Shown: positions 63,148 through 64,000 of the stretch, in pieces | Layout: every line of letters begins with the position of its first letter | Numbering within the stretch: position 1 is the stretch's first letter | Source: Pseudomonas sp. KK4 | Lineage (GTDB): Bacteria; Pseudomonadota; Gammaproteobacteria; Pseudomonadales; Pseudomonadaceae | DNA length: 64,000 nucleotides | Reading direction: 5' to 3' | Assembly (NCBI RefSeq): GCF_001984065.1 | Contig: NZ_LYVP01000017.1 | Location: 1 to 64,000 of the forward strand | Program-made: the position numbers and the translations under genes | Notes under the pieces: generated by a model | Databases searched by the model: none | Told to the model about the DNA's origin: nothing | What the model saw: the letters and a program-made list of their open reading frames with translations, nothing else

Positions 63148-63984
63148 TTAGTTACCTCTGTAGCCCAGGGCGCTCTGTGCATAGTATTTTTCTACGCTGG
63201 TTTTTTTGATTTTCAGTTGTTGTTTTATGATCTTAAGGCCATAGCGTTGTTTGGCGTCACCACTTTCGGCTCCACGTAACTCATCTCGCATGTTGCTGAG
63301 TTTTGTTATCTGTTTTCTTGTGGCAACCGTTTTGAATTGGTTATTTGATTTGTTGAAGTCATACGAAGCTTCAAAATTTCTTAACTCCACTGTCTTGCGT
63401 GACAGGTCGCTTTCGGGGATGACGCGCGCCATATCAGACGGCAAATGTTCAGGCAGGCTTACAAGTTCGGAAGCTTGTGCTTGCACCCTGGGTACCCGTA
63501 CTGACCTGCCCATAATGGGTTCGTCCAATAAAGCCGTCAGAATCGGATATTTTTTTGCCAATCTGTTTCGTGTGATCGTGGCGGCAGTTTGTTTTATCGT
63601 GGTTAAGTCAATTCCGGGTGCAAATCCGGAAAAATTCCATGGTTTAAATAGAGCAAGCAGGGAAGTTCCAGTCGGGTCGAAAAAGTTGATCGGGTCATTG
63701 CTGCAATAGGCGTAGGCATTAATCCCTCCTTTATCAAAAGGACTTAGTTCATCCGGGCTGTTAAAGCGCATTGAAAGAGGATTATAAAATCGTCTGCCTT
63801 GCCCGAGTGGATAGTGGCCCGTGACATTGTCTGGGTATTCGCCGTTGAAACCGTGCAGATGACGTGAACCACTTTCTGTCGGGTGATAGCCGTAAGCGCT
63901 GTAGGAAAACTTCTGCAGGTTTTTGCTTGAAACTGTTTGCAGCAGCGAATGGGCTTGGTCGGTAACCAGCAGTTCGGTTTCCAT
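63148..63984 (-). CDS. Orphan RHS-repeat-associated core protein
   Basis: A 278-residue protein. Residues about 1-105 form the RHS core end (LHGFNGEYPDNVTGHYPLGQGRRFYNPLSMRFNSPDELSPFDKGGINAYAYCSNDPINFFDPTG), and residues about 106-278 are a unique, basic C-terminal domain. The gene is clearly AT-richer than its surroundings. Small RHS-core proteins starting like METELLVTDQAHSLLQ are a regular type in fluorescent pseudomonads, so it is probably complete, but the frame stays open to the window edge 16 bases upstream and a longer gene cannot be excluded. No immunity-like gene follows on this strand. Confidence 0.75.
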   Translation of the reverse strand: METELLVTDQAHSLLQTVSSKNLQKFSYSAYGYHPTESGSRHLHGFNGEYPDNVTGHYPLGQGRRFYNPLSMRFNSPDELSPFDKGGINAYAYCSNDPINFFDPTGTSLLALFKPWNFSGFAPGIDLTTIKQTAATITRNRLAKKYPILTALLDEPIMGRSVRVPRVQAQASELVSLPEHLPSDMARVIPESDLSRKTVELRNFEASYDFNKSNNQFKTVATRKQITKLSNMRDELRGAESGDAKQRYGLKIIKQQLKIKKTSVEKYYAQSALGYRGN

Positions 63985-64000
63985 AACACCCGATTCACTG

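Noticed and set aside
63251..63709. A 152-residue plus-strand frame opposite the RHS-core gene with hydrophobic stretches, a possible immunity protein.
   Set aside because: It lies fully inside the RHS gene in antisense, has no ribosome site, and its hydrophobic stretches mirror the basic/AT-rich codons of the other strand.

Overview
The window is a GC-rich stretch of a Pseudomonas chromosome, most likely from the P. fluorescens/P. putida side of the genus. Three things point there: the bkd, ped/pqq and uronate loci have the gene content and protein sequences of those species; short REP-type inverted repeats with a GCGAGCAAGCCCGCTCC-like or GCGAGCAGGCTCGCTCC-like core lie in many intergenic gaps; and pqqA, bkdR and the kinases match the genus closely. 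I see no rRNA, tRNA, CRISPR array, insertion sequence or prophage.

Layout. 1-4.6 kb: an MHS-type transporter and a GMC oxidoreductase, divergent from a LysR regulator. 4.6-10.9 kb: a tightly overlapping seven-gene minus-strand operon encoding a thermostable-hemolysin-family protein, an AMP-forming ligase, a heme-oxygenase-like metal enzyme, an SDR, a TPR-like lipidless exported protein and a two-component system. Its product is not known to me, and it is the best candidate here for an undescribed pathway. 11-19.6 kb: cytochrome b561, a DNA alkylation repair protein, a Kef-type antiporter, a LysR regulator, a ModA-like binding protein with a tricarballylate/citrate-type MFS symporter, an FKBP isomerase and an SDR. 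19.8-21.9 kb: a radical SAM plus DUF4130 DNA-repair pair directly behind a LexA-type SOS box. 22-28.9 kb: ilvE and the branched-chain keto-acid dehydrogenase operon (bkdA1-bkdA2-bkdB-lpdV) with divergent bkdR. 28.9-30.7 kb: a persulfide-dioxygenase-like MBL protein and a TauE/SafE exporter.

30.9-53.7 kb is a large PQQ-dependent alcohol oxidation island: nosP-nahK (pedS1-like), erbR/pedR1, a CXXXCW protein, the pedA1A2BC-type ABC system, cytochrome c pedF, a periplasmic binding protein, a SoxYZ-like carrier, a zinc metallohydrolase, quinoprotein dehydrogenase pedH, aldehyde dehydrogenase pedI, pqqABCDE, ercA and ercS. The only dehydrogenase in the island carries the Asp323-x-Asp325 signature of lanthanide enzymes. 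The calcium-type pedE and the pedS2/pedR2 switch that sit in this locus in P. putida are absent here. A recurring TACCAAG motif precedes several of its transcription units.

53.7-60.9 kb: a uronic acid utilisation operon (OprD-type porin, uronate dehydrogenase udh, aldonolactonase, TRAP transporter dctPQM, aldose 1-epimerase) with operator-like TTGTCGTAC palindromes. 61-64 kb: copC-copD, a TetR regulator and an AT-rich orphan RHS-core gene at the window edge.
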